DNA of 34,394 nt from an uncultured Rhizobiaceae group bacterium (GTDB lineage Bacteria; Pseudomonadota; Alphaproteobacteria; Rhizobiales; Rhizobiaceae): NCBI GenBank assembly GCA_938030595.1, contig CALHIB010000014.1:1-34394 (forward strand). Reading direction: 5' to 3'. Position numbers and translations under genes: made by a program. Positions 26,188-33,430 of the stretch are shown piece by piece. The notes beneath the pieces are model-generated. The model saw only the letters and a list, made by a program, of their open reading frames with translations, ran no database searches and had not been told where the DNA came from. Every line of letters starts with the position of its first letter. The stretch's first letter is position 1.

Positions 26188-27066
26188 ATGGCAGGATATT
26201 TTGAAGAACGGCGTTCCAAGGCAGCTATCTGGTGTCTAAGGCTATCCTTGTTTCTTATCCCATTCTTTGTACTAGTCATTTTGCTCTATCGTTTTGCAAA
26301 GATCGACACCATTCAAATGCTGATATTGGTAGCATTTGGTCTTTTAATAGCTTTGCTTTCATTAATTTTTGCGTTCAAGGCAATCAGTGAACTCTGGACG
26401 AAGGGCTATAGAGGCGGTTCTCAAGTCGTTCGCGGCATGATGATAACGCTTTTGGTTCTTTTGCCATTTGGTTATCAGGCATTTTTGGCAATTCAGTTCC
26501 CATTGGCAAATGATGTTTCAACAGACATGTTAGATCCTCCTGAATATATTAACGCGATTAATCTTCGAGCAAGTAATGAAGACAAGGGAATGAACCCCGT
26601 AATCGAGTACGACGAAGCATACGCCAAGAAGATGATTTTGGCCTATCCAAGATTGCAATCCAGACGTTATCCTGCAGGGCCTGAACGTGTCTTGGAAGCT
26701 GTCCGTTTAATCATAGATGACAATGAATGGTTGCTAACCGGCTCACTTGGAATTCCAGAACTAAAGAGTAATAGCGAAACAGAAAATACAACTGAGCTTG
26801 TTGATAATGATACGCAAGATGAGCAATTGGAAGATATCGTTGAAACGCCTGATGATATCTATATAGAGGCTTTGGAAAGAACCTTGGTGTTCGGTTTTGA
26901 AAATGATATCGTTATACGCATCGTCAGCGAAGATCGTAATACGCTGGTTGATGTGCGCTCATCTGCGCGTTGGGGTAAACATGACTTTGGCTACAACGCA
27001 AAACTAATCGAAGGCTTTTTGCAGCAATTGGATGCAGCACTTCTTGGGATTGCGGGTGAGGGCTAA
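26188..27066 (+). CDS. DUF1499 family membrane protein
   Basis: A 292-residue protein with three N-terminal hydrophobic helices (about residues 13-35, 42-65 and 85-105), followed by a DUF1499 domain. The domain reads RRYPAGPERVLEAVRLIIDDNEW, then VFGFENDIVIRIVSEDRNTLVDVRSSARWGKHDFGYNAKLIEGFLQQLD, which is its conserved core. An acidic insert (about 185-220, rich in Glu, Asp and Thr) separates the two halves of the domain. The biochemical role of DUF1499 is unknown. It is divergent from the orphan gene and convergent with the MBL-fold gene, overlapping it by 4 bp. The ribosome binding site is weak (AAGCGAAAATGTT region). Confidence 0.86.
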   Translation: MAGYFEERRSKAAIWCLRLSLFLIPFFVLVILLYRFAKIDTIQMLILVAFGLLIALLSLIFAFKAISELWTKGYRGGSQVVRGMMITLLVLLPFGYQAFLAIQFPLANDVSTDMLDPPEYINAINLRASNEDKGMNPVIEYDEAYAKKMILAYPRLQSRRYPAGPERVLEAVRLIIDDNEWLLTGSLGIPELKSNSETENTTELVDNDTQDEQLEDIVETPDDIYIEALERTLVFGFENDIVIRIVSEDRNTLVDVRSSARWGKHDFGYNAKLIEGFLQQLDAALLGIAGEG

Positions 27067-27977
27067 ACAGCAGTTGCGGTGTAAATACTATTAAGGGCCG
27101 GTGGTCCGTCACAAAGAACTTTGTTTTGTAGAACAAGGTCTTCAATATGTGCAAAAACGGAAAGCCCGGCTGCACCATGAAGGCGAGGGTCTGTTTCCTT
27201 GTAAATAACTTTTACAATATCAGGAATGGTTCTATCGCCAGCACGAATACGGGATAGTACAGCAGTTTCTCGCATTTTTCGGTGCGCCCGAAGTGCGCGA
27301 ACAAACTCAGGTGCTTTTTCCAATCTCCCACCATGACCAGGGAAATAGATTGTTTCTTCTCGTTCCATCATGATCGAAAGTGAATTCATATAGTCCGCCA
27401 TGGAACCATCAGGCGGAGCCACAATTGATGTTGCCCAACTCATTACATGATCACCGGAAAAAAGCATGTCTGTATCTTTGATTGCAAAGCATGCATGGTT
27501 TTGTGTGTGTCCAGGCGTCAGGATAGTTTCTAAAGCCCAATCCTTACCTTCTATCATGTCGCCATGTTTAAGTGTTACATCAGCTTTAAAGTCACGATCA
27601 GCTGCGGCATCCAATGAATTGACTTCTCCCAAATGCAAGTCACGTGAATTACGATGAGGGCCTTCTGCAAAAATTGATGCACCCGTTTTTTCTTTCAAGG
27701 GTGAGGCTAATGGAGAGTGATCCATATGGGTATGGGTCACGACAATATGGCTAACGGTTCGCCCCTTTAAAGTATCAAGCAATAAATCAAAATGGCTATC
27801 AATTGCCGGGCCAGGATCGATCACGGCAACACTTTCCCCACCTAAAATATAGGTGTTAGTGCCACGATAGGTAAAGGCGCTTTCATTGGGTGCGGTGATA
27901 CGTTGTATGCCATCTGCAATTGTAACAGCTTTGCCATGTTCAGGGTCAAATTTAATACGAAAAGATGGTGAAGCCAT
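27063..27977 (-). CDS. MBL-fold metallo-hydrolase (LACTB2-like)
   Basis: Metallo-beta-lactamase-fold hydrolase of 304 residues. The metal-binding motif THTHMDHSP (HxHxDH at 82-87) is followed by the third His in ILTPGHTQNHACF, the Asp in MLFSGDHVM and the His of IYFPGHGGRLE. The N-terminal NESAFTYRGTNTYILGG and the C-terminal winged-helix-like tail (PDIVKVIYKETDPRLHGAAGLSVFAHIEDL) match the LACTB2-like group, whose animal member is an endoribonuclease; the bacterial substrate is unknown. The ATG at 27977 has AAGGGA about 6 bases upstream, and the 17-codon upstream extension looks non-coding. It overlaps the DUF1499 gene by 4 bp. Confidence 0.92.
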   Translation of the reverse strand: MASPSFRIKFDPEHGKAVTIADGIQRITAPNESAFTYRGTNTYILGGESVAVIDPGPAIDSHFDLLLDTLKGRTVSHIVVTHTHMDHSPLASPLKEKTGASIFAEGPHRNSRDLHLGEVNSLDAAADRDFKADVTLKHGDMIEGKDWALETILTPGHTQNHACFAIKDTDMLFSGDHVMSWATSIVAPPDGSMADYMNSLSIMMEREETIYFPGHGGRLEKAPEFVRALRAHRKMRETAVLSRIRAGDRTIPDIVKVIYKETDPRLHGAAGLSVFAHIEDLVLQNKVLCDGPPALNSIYTATAV

Positions 27978-28018
27978 GAAATCCCTTTGTGCAATATCGA
28001 ATATGCAATTTTGAATGC

Positions 28019-28047
28019 TTGAACCCAATCGTATTAACTAATATACA
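28019..28047 (+). promoter_or_regulatory. Candidate bioY promoter
   Basis: TTGAAC (28019-28024) and TATACA (28042-28047) are separated by 17 bases, a reasonable sigma-70 match placed about 35 bases before the bioY ATG. It sits in the divergent region with the MBL gene. I looked for the rhizobial BioR operator (TTATAGATAA-like) here and did not find it. Moderate support only, since AT-rich DNA produces such matches by chance. Confidence 0.45.
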
Positions 28048-28082
28048 TTTAGCAACCAATATTATTTTCAGGGAAACAAATA

Positions 28083-28670
28083 ATGTCAGTAAACGCACTT
28101 GCACCTAGCTCAATCAGCAATTCATCCGTAAAAGGTCTAACGCTTGCCGTCATGGTTGCCTTTGGCGTTGCACTTATCGCTTTATCAGCGAAAGTTCAAA
28201 TTCCATTTTGGCCGGTTCCTATGACGCTTCAAACACTTGCGATTGCAGGTATTGCTGCTGCCTATGGTTTTCGTCTTGGCCTTGCAACAATCATCGCGTA
28301 TCTGGCCGTAGGCTATATGGGCGCACCGGTTTTTGCCGGCCCTCTTGCTGGCCCCGCATATTTCTTTGGGCCAACAGCAGGTTTCCTGGCAGGCTTCGTG
28401 GTTTTAACTGCTATTGTTGGTTATGTTGCTGACAAGACAGCTTCTAAAAATCCATTTGCCCTTTTTGGTGCAATGCTTGTTGGTGATGTAGTTGTATTTG
28501 CCCTTGGTTTTGTATGGCTTGCATATTTCTTCGTAACAAGTAGCGGCAATACATTAGGCGCTGACATTGCTTGGGCAAAAGGCGTGACACCATATATTCT
28601 GGGTGACTTGGTCAAAATGGCTTTGGCTGCGGCATTGGTACCTGCAATTAGCCGTTTGATGAAACGCTAA
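28083..28670 (+). CDS. bioY: Biotin transporter BioY (ECF S component)
   Basis: Substrate-binding membrane protein of the energy-coupling-factor biotin transporter. The 195-residue product has about six hydrophobic helices and the family motif region IPFWPVPMTLQTLAI followed by YMGAPVFAGPLAGPAYFFGPTAGFLAGF. An AGGGA element lies 8-9 bases before the ATG. The usual partners BioM (ATPase) and BioN, often adjacent in rhizobia, are absent, so it is either a solo BioY or pairs with components encoded elsewhere. A clear intrinsic terminator follows, so it is a single-gene transcript. Confidence 0.95.
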   Translation: MSVNALAPSSISNSSVKGLTLAVMVAFGVALIALSAKVQIPFWPVPMTLQTLAIAGIAAAYGFRLGLATIIAYLAVGYMGAPVFAGPLAGPAYFFGPTAGFLAGFVVLTAIVGYVADKTASKNPFALFGAMLVGDVVVFALGFVWLAYFFVTSSGNTLGADIAWAKGVTPYILGDLVKMALAAALVPAISRLMKR

Positions 28671-28695
28671 GCTTTTTCATAAATTATGATGTAAG

Positions 28696-28721
28696 AACCC
28701 GGCCATGTGTCGGGTTTTTTT
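28696..28721 (+). terminator. Rho-independent terminator after bioY
   Basis: AACCCG (28696-28701) pairs with CGGGTT (28711-28716), extendable by a G-U pair, around a short loop; a run of seven T residues (28715-28721) follows. It starts 26 bases after the bioY stop and ends just before the convergent VWA gene's stop codon. Confidence 0.85.
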
Positions 28722-28725
28722 ATTT

Positions 28726-29910
28726 CTAATGAGAAAGCTCTTTTAAGCCCTGATCCAAACCAGATAAGGTCATGGGGAACATACGACCAGCAAACAGCTT
28801 GTTGATCATCTGTGTTGATTGTGTATATTTCCAAACACGTTCTTCGACCGGATTTAACCAAATGGCATTGCTCCATTTGTCTAAGACACGACGAAGCCAG
28901 ATTTCGCCTGATTCTTCATTCCAATGTTCAACAGAGCCGCCCGGATAAACCACTTCATAAGGGCTCATGGCTGCGTCACCTACAAAAATGACCTTATAGT
29001 CTGAACCATAAGTATGCATAACATCCCAGGTTGACATGCGTTCATTGTGGCGGCGTTTGTTGTCCTTCCAAACACCTTCATATAGGCAATTGTGGAAGTA
29101 AAAATATTCCAGGTTTTTAAGTTCAATTCTTGCTGCAGAAAAAAGCTCTTCAACCAGTTTAACGTGGTCATCCATTGATCCGCCGATATCCAAGAATAAT
29201 AAAACCTTCACAGCATTGCGTCGTTCCGGTCTGGTTTTTACATCAAGATAACCGTTTTCCGCAGTTGCCTTGATGGTATTATTCAGATCAAGTTCTTCGG
29301 ATGCACCATCGCGAACCCAGCGCCGCAAACGTTTAAGCGCCACCTTGATATTGCGTGTACCAAGTTCAACACTGTCATCAAGGTTTTTAAACTCTCGTTT
29401 GTCCCACACTTTTACTGCACGACGATGGCGGCTTTCATGCTGGCCGATGCGAACCCCTTTCGGATTGTAACCATAAGCGCCAAACGGTGAAGTGCCTGCC
29501 GTACCAATCATCTTGGAGCCGCCCTGGTGGCGCTTGTGCTGTTCCTCCAAACGCTTTTTAAGCGTTTCCATCAGCTTTTCCCAGCCGCCGAGCGATTCAA
29601 TCTCTTTCATCTCTTCTTTGGAAAGATGCTTCTCCGCCATTTTTCGAAGCCACTCTTCAGGTAGATCAACTTGGTCTATGCCCTCTGTTCCTGCAACCCG
29701 CTCCACGCCTTTGAAGCTTTCGGAAAAGACCACATCAAAACGATCGAGATTACGTTCGTCTTTTACAAGGGCTGCACGTGCCAGATAATAAAACCCTTCA
29801 ATGTCGTAGACGACCAGGTTTTTCTCCATGGCTTCCAGCAACGTTAAAAACTCCCTTAGGGTTACAGGTATTTTGGCTTCTTTGAGCTTTAGAAAAAACG
29901 GTAAAAACAT
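28726..29910 (-). CDS. VWA-domain, CoxE-like protein (putative MoxR partner)
   Basis: A 394-residue cytosolic protein of the CoxE-like von Willebrand factor A group. Such proteins typically work with a MoxR-type AAA ATPase as a chaperone pair for metal-cofactor insertion or complex assembly. The N-terminus FFLKLKEAKIPVTLREFLTLLEAM is the group's hallmark. A charged linker (about 85-170) with GAYGYNPKGVRIGQHESRHRRAVKVW precedes the VWA domain. Its metal site reads DIGGSM (241-246), in place of the canonical DxSxS; I recall this DxGGS form from the group. A MoxR gene lies at 33.4 kb on the same strand but is separated by five other genes. No strong ribosome binding site is visible. Confidence 0.92.
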   Translation of the reverse strand: MFLPFFLKLKEAKIPVTLREFLTLLEAMEKNLVVYDIEGFYYLARAALVKDERNLDRFDVVFSESFKGVERVAGTEGIDQVDLPEEWLRKMAEKHLSKEEMKEIESLGGWEKLMETLKKRLEEQHKRHQGGSKMIGTAGTSPFGAYGYNPKGVRIGQHESRHRRAVKVWDKREFKNLDDSVELGTRNIKVALKRLRRWVRDGASEELDLNNTIKATAENGYLDVKTRPERRNAVKVLLFLDIGGSMDDHVKLVEELFSAARIELKNLEYFYFHNCLYEGVWKDNKRRHNERMSTWDVMHTYGSDYKVIFVGDAAMSPYEVVYPGGSVEHWNEESGEIWLRRVLDKWSNAIWLNPVEERVWKYTQSTQMINKLFAGRMFPMTLSGLDQGLKELSH

Positions 29911-29937
29911 TTCTTTTATTTAGTGCATAAACGCTCT

Positions 29938-30765
29938 CTAAGAAAGAGGTACGCCTTCAATTGTTATGCGGTGCATAAGACGTCTATGCCCCGCATAATC
30001 ATTAATAGCCATATGCTGAAGTGCGCGATTATCCCATATCGCTAGTGTGCCAGGTTCCCATCTAATGCGACAGGTGAAATCAGCCCGTGAACAATGTGCA
30101 TAAAGTTGATCTAGCAGTGGTTTGGATTCTTCTTTTGTCCAGCCATCAAAATGTGTTGTAAAATCCCCATTAACATAAAGACATTTTTTACCTGATAGAG
30201 GATGCGTGATGACAACAGGATGAAGCGCGTCTTGTGTTGCATTAGCTTCATTCGCCAAACGACCATCTGCATGTGCTTCTTCATCAGTATTGGTCACTCC
30301 AAAAGCGTGGCGTGATGAATGCCATGCGCTCAAACTTTCCAGCATCTCCTTCATACCATTTGATAAAGCCATGTAGGCTGCATATTGGGAAGCAAAGGCA
30401 GTATCACCACCCACAGGAGGCGTTTCAACTGCATAAAGCATGGAGCACATGGCGGGAGCGAGGTCGTAGGAATGGTCCGTATGCCAAGTCTCACCAATTG
30501 CTGCGGTTTGATCGGCTTCTTTTAATACAGTTGCAATTTCAGGATAACCATCAACGGGTTTGAAAAAGCGATTAACATTGATGTCACCCCATTTGCGGGC
30601 AAAGTTGAGATGCTGTTCTGGAGTGAGTTTCAAACCGCGAATGGCAATTACTGAGTGATCGGTAAAAGCTTGCTTGATATCTACGATATCGTTTTCTTTG
30701 TTGATATTGGCACCATAAATATCAGCACCAACAGCAGGCGTTATTGCTCTTACTTCAATTGCCAT
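29938..30765 (-). CDS. TauD/TfdA-family Fe(II)/2-oxoglutarate dioxygenase
   Basis: Non-haem iron dioxygenase of 275 residues that couples 2-oxoglutarate decarboxylation to hydroxylation of a small, often sulfonated or aromatic, substrate. The iron ligands are visible: His95 and Asp97 in WHTDHSY and the distal His251 in NRALQHMAIND, followed by the 2-oxoglutarate-binding Arg in HRRLMHRITI (about 262-266). Taurine-transport genes are absent, so taurine use cannot be asserted. The ATG lies 3 bp after the doc stop with a GGAGA element inside the end of doc, so it is probably read from the phd-doc transcript. It ends 27 bp before the VWA gene start. Confidence 0.92.
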   Translation of the reverse strand: MAIEVRAITPAVGADIYGANINKENDIVDIKQAFTDHSVIAIRGLKLTPEQHLNFARKWGDINVNRFFKPVDGYPEIATVLKEADQTAAIGETWHTDHSYDLAPAMCSMLYAVETPPVGGDTAFASQYAAYMALSNGMKEMLESLSAWHSSRHAFGVTNTDEEAHADGRLANEANATQDALHPVVITHPLSGKKCLYVNGDFTTHFDGWTKEESKPLLDQLYAHCSRADFTCRIRWEPGTLAIWDNRALQHMAINDYAGHRRLMHRITIEGVPLS

Positions 30766-30768
30766 AAA

Positions 30769-31140
30769 TTATCTCCGCGCAGTATTCTCCCGCAACCATG
30801 CATCAAGATTGTCTTTGTTGAAAGTACCTGCTTCGAGATTTGAATAGATAAACGTAATCAGGCTATCATTGTCAGGCGTATGATCAACGCCATTTACTTC
30901 GAGAAATATTTCCATGACTGCCAAGCCAACTCGTTTATTACCATCAACAAACCCATGATTCATAGTAAGGCTTTCCCATAACGAAGCAGCCTCTTCAATA
31001 ATATCTTTATAATACCCTGTTTGAGGTCTAAGTAGGGCTGCTTCAATTAAGCCTTTATCACGAACACCTTCGGCGCCACCAAACTCTGAAATCTGGTCAG
31101 CATGAATTTCGATCACGTCATCGATTGTTAAATAATACAT
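30769..31140 (-). CDS. doc: Doc-type (death-on-curing) Fic-fold toxin
   Basis: Toxin of a type II toxin-antitoxin pair. The 123-residue product has the Doc-family fold, opening YLTIDDVIEIHADQISEFGG. It has the EAALLRPQTGYY segment and the Fic-like active-site motif HGFVDGNKR (62-70), with His62, Asp66 and the NKR triad intact. In phage P1, Doc phosphorylates elongation factor EF-Tu; the same activity is inferred here from the motif. The gene starts seven bases after the phd stop, as expected for an antitoxin-first operon. The active site shows no sign of decay. Confidence 0.93.
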   Translation of the reverse strand: MYYLTIDDVIEIHADQISEFGGAEGVRDKGLIEAALLRPQTGYYKDIIEEAASLWESLTMNHGFVDGNKRVGLAVMEIFLEVNGVDHTPDNDSLITFIYSNLEAGTFNKDNLDAWLRENTARR

Positions 31141-31147
31141 CGAAATC

Positions 31148-31384
31148 TTATTTAGCTAACGCTTCATAAACAGAACGGCGACGTTCAATGCTACGTTTAT
31201 GTGCTTCTTTGATAAGCGGATTAGAAACTGCCTTAACCTTAATCGCTTCATATTCCTCAGCAGAAATAATAACCACCTGGTCACGACCATTCTTCTGGAT
31301 CATGACAGGTTCTTTCTGGGCATCTTCTATTAATTTGCCAAATTGGTTTTGTGCTTCAGTTGATGTAATGACGCGAATATTCAT
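31148..31384 (-). CDS. phd: Phd/YefM-family antitoxin
   Basis: Antitoxin of 78 residues. The N-terminal half (MNIRVITSTEAQNQFGKLIEDAQKEPVMIQKNGRDQVVIISAEEYEAI) is the Phd/YefM DNA-binding and dimerisation domain. The basic C-terminal tail (KEAHKRSIERRRSVYEALAK) would wrap and neutralise the toxin. An AGGAG ribosome binding site lies 6 bases before the ATG. The upstream region holds a near-consensus promoter overlaid by three copies of one 7-bp word, the expected layout for autorepression. It begins about 58 bp after the metA stop codon. Confidence 0.93.
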   Translation of the reverse strand: MNIRVITSTEAQNQFGKLIEDAQKEPVMIQKNGRDQVVIISAEEYEAIKVKAVSNPLIKEAHKRSIERRRSVYEALAK

Positions 31385-31385
31385 G

Positions 31386-31426
31386 ATTAGCTCCTATTGA
31401 TATTAGCTATAATACCTAAATTAGCT
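31386..31426. repeat. Triple ATTAGCT repeat, putative Phd operator
   Basis: ATTAGCT occurs at 31386-31392, 31402-31408 and 31420-31426, with start-to-start spacings of 16 and 18 bp. The latter two extend to the palindrome TAGCTA (31404-31409 and 31422-31427). The copies flank and fill the promoter of phd-doc, and the one nearest the gene overlaps its ribosome binding site. This is what a Phd-Doc autorepression operator would look like; the repeats are seen, the binding is inferred. Confidence 0.65.
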
Positions 31427-31437
31427 AAAATAGTCAA
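31409..31437 (-). promoter_or_regulatory. phd-doc promoter
   Basis: On the minus strand TTGACT (31437-31432) and TATTAT (31414-31409) are separated by exactly 17 bases, both hexamers close to the sigma-70 consensus. The predicted start is about 20 bases upstream of the phd ATG. The -35 end lies three bases from the metA stop codon. ATTAGCT repeats sit in the spacer and just downstream of the -10. Confidence 0.7.
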
Positions 31438-31439
31438 TT

Positions 31440-32363
31440 TCACCTATGTTGCCCGATTTCATCCATATAATATGGCGTGGTTTGATACATCTGGTTTATC
31501 CAGTTGCTGAACAAAAGGTGGGCATGAGAGCGCCAGCGATTTTGTGGGGGAATATCTGTATTATCGCTTGGATAATAATTGTGCGGGACTTGAATTTCTT
31601 TACCAGCTTCGCGATCGCGTAGATATTCTTCGCCAAGTGAAAGCGTGTCATATTCAATGTGATTGAAGATATATAGTCTATTACCAGCCTCTTCTTGAAT
31701 GAGGCAAGGGCCGGTAATCTCAGACTCCATTAATATTTTTAACCCGCGATTTGGCTCGATATCTGAAGAGCGAACTTCAGTCCATCTTGAAACGGGAATG
31801 GAAAAATCATCAGAAAAGCCGCTTAGGTAAGGAGAGGCTGGTTGTAAGTTTCTGTGGCGGTAAACGCCGAAAGCCTTTTGATCCAATTCGTGTTTGGGTA
31901 CGCCATGAAAATAGTTGATAGCAGCCATTGCACCCCAGCAGATGTTAAACGTCGAATGCACATTGGTCGTCGTCCATTCAAAGATTTCACAAAGCTCTTT
32001 CCAATAGGTCACTTCTTCAAATTCAAGCGTTTCTATGGGCGCACCTGTAATGATAAAACCATCAAACTTGCGATGCTTAATTTCATCCCAGGTATTATAG
32101 AAATCAATAAGATGCTCTTCGTTTGTATTCTTGGCCTTGTGGCTACCAATGCGAATAAGCGAAAGCTCAACCTGTAGAGGAGTGGCTCCAATTAACCGCG
32201 CAATCTGTGTTTCAGTACGAATTTTGTTGGGCATGAGGTTTAGCAAGCCAATTTGCATCGGTCTGATATCCTGGCGATTGGCATCTGCTTCACGCAGAAT
32301 TTGAACACCTTCCTTTAAAAGTGTTTCGGTTGCAGGCAATCCGTCTGGAATTCTAATTGGCAT
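31440..32363 (-). CDS. metA: Homoserine O-acetyltransferase (MetA family)
   Basis: First committed enzyme of methionine synthesis, O-acylating homoserine. The 307-residue protein has the family catalytic residues at canonical numbering: the acyl-accepting Cys142 in [12 protein letters not shown], and His235 and Glu237 in [11 protein letters not shown]. Residue 111, in [11 protein letters not shown], is Glu; in this family Glu111 marks acetyl-CoA users (Bacillus cereus type) and Gly111 marks succinyl-CoA users (E. coli), so acetylation is predicted despite the usual succinyltransferase label. The gene is preceded by a SAM-II riboswitch whose 3' end supplies the GAGGAG ribosome binding site. 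It lies between an esterase and a phd-doc pair, away from other methionine genes. Confidence 0.96.
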   Translation of the reverse strand: MPIRIPDGLPATETLLKEGVQILREADANRQDIRPMQIGLLNLMPNKIRTETQIARLIGATPLQVELSLIRIGSHKAKNTNEEHLIDFYNTWDEIKHRKFDGFIITGAPIETLEFEEVTYWKELCEIFEWTTTNVHSTFNICWGAMAAINYFHGVPKHELDQKAFGVYRHRNLQPASPYLSGFSDDFSIPVSRWTEVRSSDIEPNRGLKILMESEITGPCLIQEEAGNRLYIFNHIEYDTLSLGEEYLRDREAGKEIQVPHNYYPSDNTDIPPQNRWRSHAHLLFSNWINQMYQTTPYYMDEIGQHR

Positions 32364-32372
32364 GGGAATACT

Positions 32373-32426
32373 CTCCTCTTTAGCTAATTTTTTAACGTGG
32401 TCGCAATTTGGTTAAATCACCACGAG
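32373..32426 (-). promoter_or_regulatory. SAM-II riboswitch upstream of metA
   Basis: Minus-strand leader of metA. It starts CTCGTGGTGATTTAACC, continues through TTGCGACCACGTT and ends TTAGCTAAAGAGGAG. P1 pairs CGTGGT (32424-32419) with ACCACG (32401-32396). The conserved loop GATTTAACC and the 3' A-rich strand with GCTAAA are as in the classic H-type-pseudoknot SAM-II aptamers found before met genes in alphaproteobacteria. The GAGGAG at the 3' end (32378-32373) is the metA Shine-Dalgarno, 9 bases before the ATG. SAM binding would fold the pseudoknot and hide it, repressing translation when methionine/SAM is abundant. Consensus match is from memory but covers every conserved block. Confidence 0.93.
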
Positions 32427-32433
32427 TGTGTCA

Positions 32434-32462
32434 CTCATAAATTCAAATTTAGAAAACGTCAA
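32434..32462 (-). promoter_or_regulatory. metA promoter
   Basis: On the minus strand TTGACG (32462-32457) and TATGAG (32439-32434) are separated by 17 bases. The predicted start, six or seven bases beyond the -10, falls at the first bases of the SAM-II aptamer, so the transcript would begin almost at P1. A GAGTG/CACTC inverted repeat (32424-32428 and 32432-32436) straddles the -10 and the start. Confidence 0.7.
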
Positions 32463-32484
32463 TTCCATGTTTCTTGAACTAACC

Positions 32485-33348
32485 TTATTGTGATTTATCC
32501 AGTCCTTCAAACCAGTTAATGGCTTCTGTAGCCCATCCCTTTGGTACACTATGCCCACCTTGAAAAAGGTTAAACTGCAATGCGCGCCCGGATGCACACT
32601 TTGTCCACCAACGTTTCCAGAATTTGCCCGAAGTATCAAATTTGTTTGCTTTAAGTCTTTTACATCCATTAATCTCGCGCAATAACTGCATGCCATAAAA
32701 AACATCACCCTGTACAATTCGGGGATTATCAACCGGTCCAATAGGGCGACCTTCCAACGGAACAGTGCCATCTACCCAGCCATGCGTGTGCATTAGGTTT
32801 ACAGGGCCAGCACAGTCTTTTGCAACCGGGTGAGGGCGCCAAAAGGCACCTGCTACTGGCGCAAAGGCTTTAACAACGTCTGAATCTTGGCAAGCCAAAT
32901 ACCACGCCATGGAACCACCAATTGAAAACCCTGTCATTAAAATGCGATCACGATCTATGTTAAATTTTTGAGATGCGTCAGAAAGAATAGCTTTTGTAAA
33001 AGCAAGTTCATCACGGCGCTTTTTACGATCAGGATGAAATGACCAGCCAGGCCCGAACTTGGAATTAGGTCGCTTTAAGCCGCTTGGTGCAATAACTGCG
33101 TATCCACGCTTAAGAAAGGTTTCTACCATCTCACGATTTTTCAAGGAGCGTTGACCAGAGCCACCTGCACCGTGAAAATAGAGCATGGCAGGAATTTCCA
33201 CCGTGGGGTCGCTGCGTTCAGGCAACTCTATATTATAGTTGCCAAGTTCAATCTTGCAGTCGTTTTCACCAAGCCCGCAAATCTGATCTGCGTAACCATG
33301 ATGAGAAAAACCAATCAGGAATGCAATTATGATAAAAAAGAAACGCAT
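32485..33348 (-). CDS. Exported alpha/beta-hydrolase, PHB depolymerase/feruloyl esterase-like (LpqC family)
   Basis: Secreted or periplasmic esterase of 287 residues. A signal peptide (about 1-20, MRFFFIIIAFLIGF...GYA) precedes the hydrolase fold. The oxyanion segment is LYFHGAGGSGQ, the nucleophile lies in ILMTGFSIGGSMAWYLAC (GxSxG), the acid probably in THGWVDGTVPLEG (Asp), and the catalytic His in LFQGGHSVPKGW. The family acts on ester bonds of polyhydroxyalkanoates or hydroxycinnamates; the natural substrate here is unknown. Four cysteines (two near the mature N-terminus, two or more in the C-terminal half) fit periplasmic disulfides. I chose the ATG at 33348 with GGAGA upstream; the longer frame would use TTG. 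It is upstream of the metA leader on the same strand. Confidence 0.88.
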   Translation of the reverse strand: MRFFFIIIAFLIGFSHHGYADQICGLGENDCKIELGNYNIELPERSDPTVEIPAMLYFHGAGGSGQRSLKNREMVETFLKRGYAVIAPSGLKRPNSKFGPGWSFHPDRKKRRDELAFTKAILSDASQKFNIDRDRILMTGFSIGGSMAWYLACQDSDVVKAFAPVAGAFWRPHPVAKDCAGPVNLMHTHGWVDGTVPLEGRPIGPVDNPRIVQGDVFYGMQLLREINGCKRLKANKFDTSGKFWKRWWTKCASGRALQFNLFQGGHSVPKGWATEAINWFEGLDKSQ

Positions 33349-33430
33349 AGAAATCTCCAAAACTATTTGAAAACTTTCACATCACTAGCATCACAATATC
33401 AATGGCCTCGCAAAACTGTGAAGCAGGCGT

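Noticed and set aside
27978-28082. Possible BioR operator before bioY
   Set aside because: No TTATAGATAA-like palindrome is present; the AT-rich runs do not match.
32380-32387. TTAGCTAA word upstream of metA, resembling the phd operator word
   Set aside because: It falls inside the conserved 3' strand of the SAM-II aptamer (TAGCTAAA), which explains it fully. There is only one copy.
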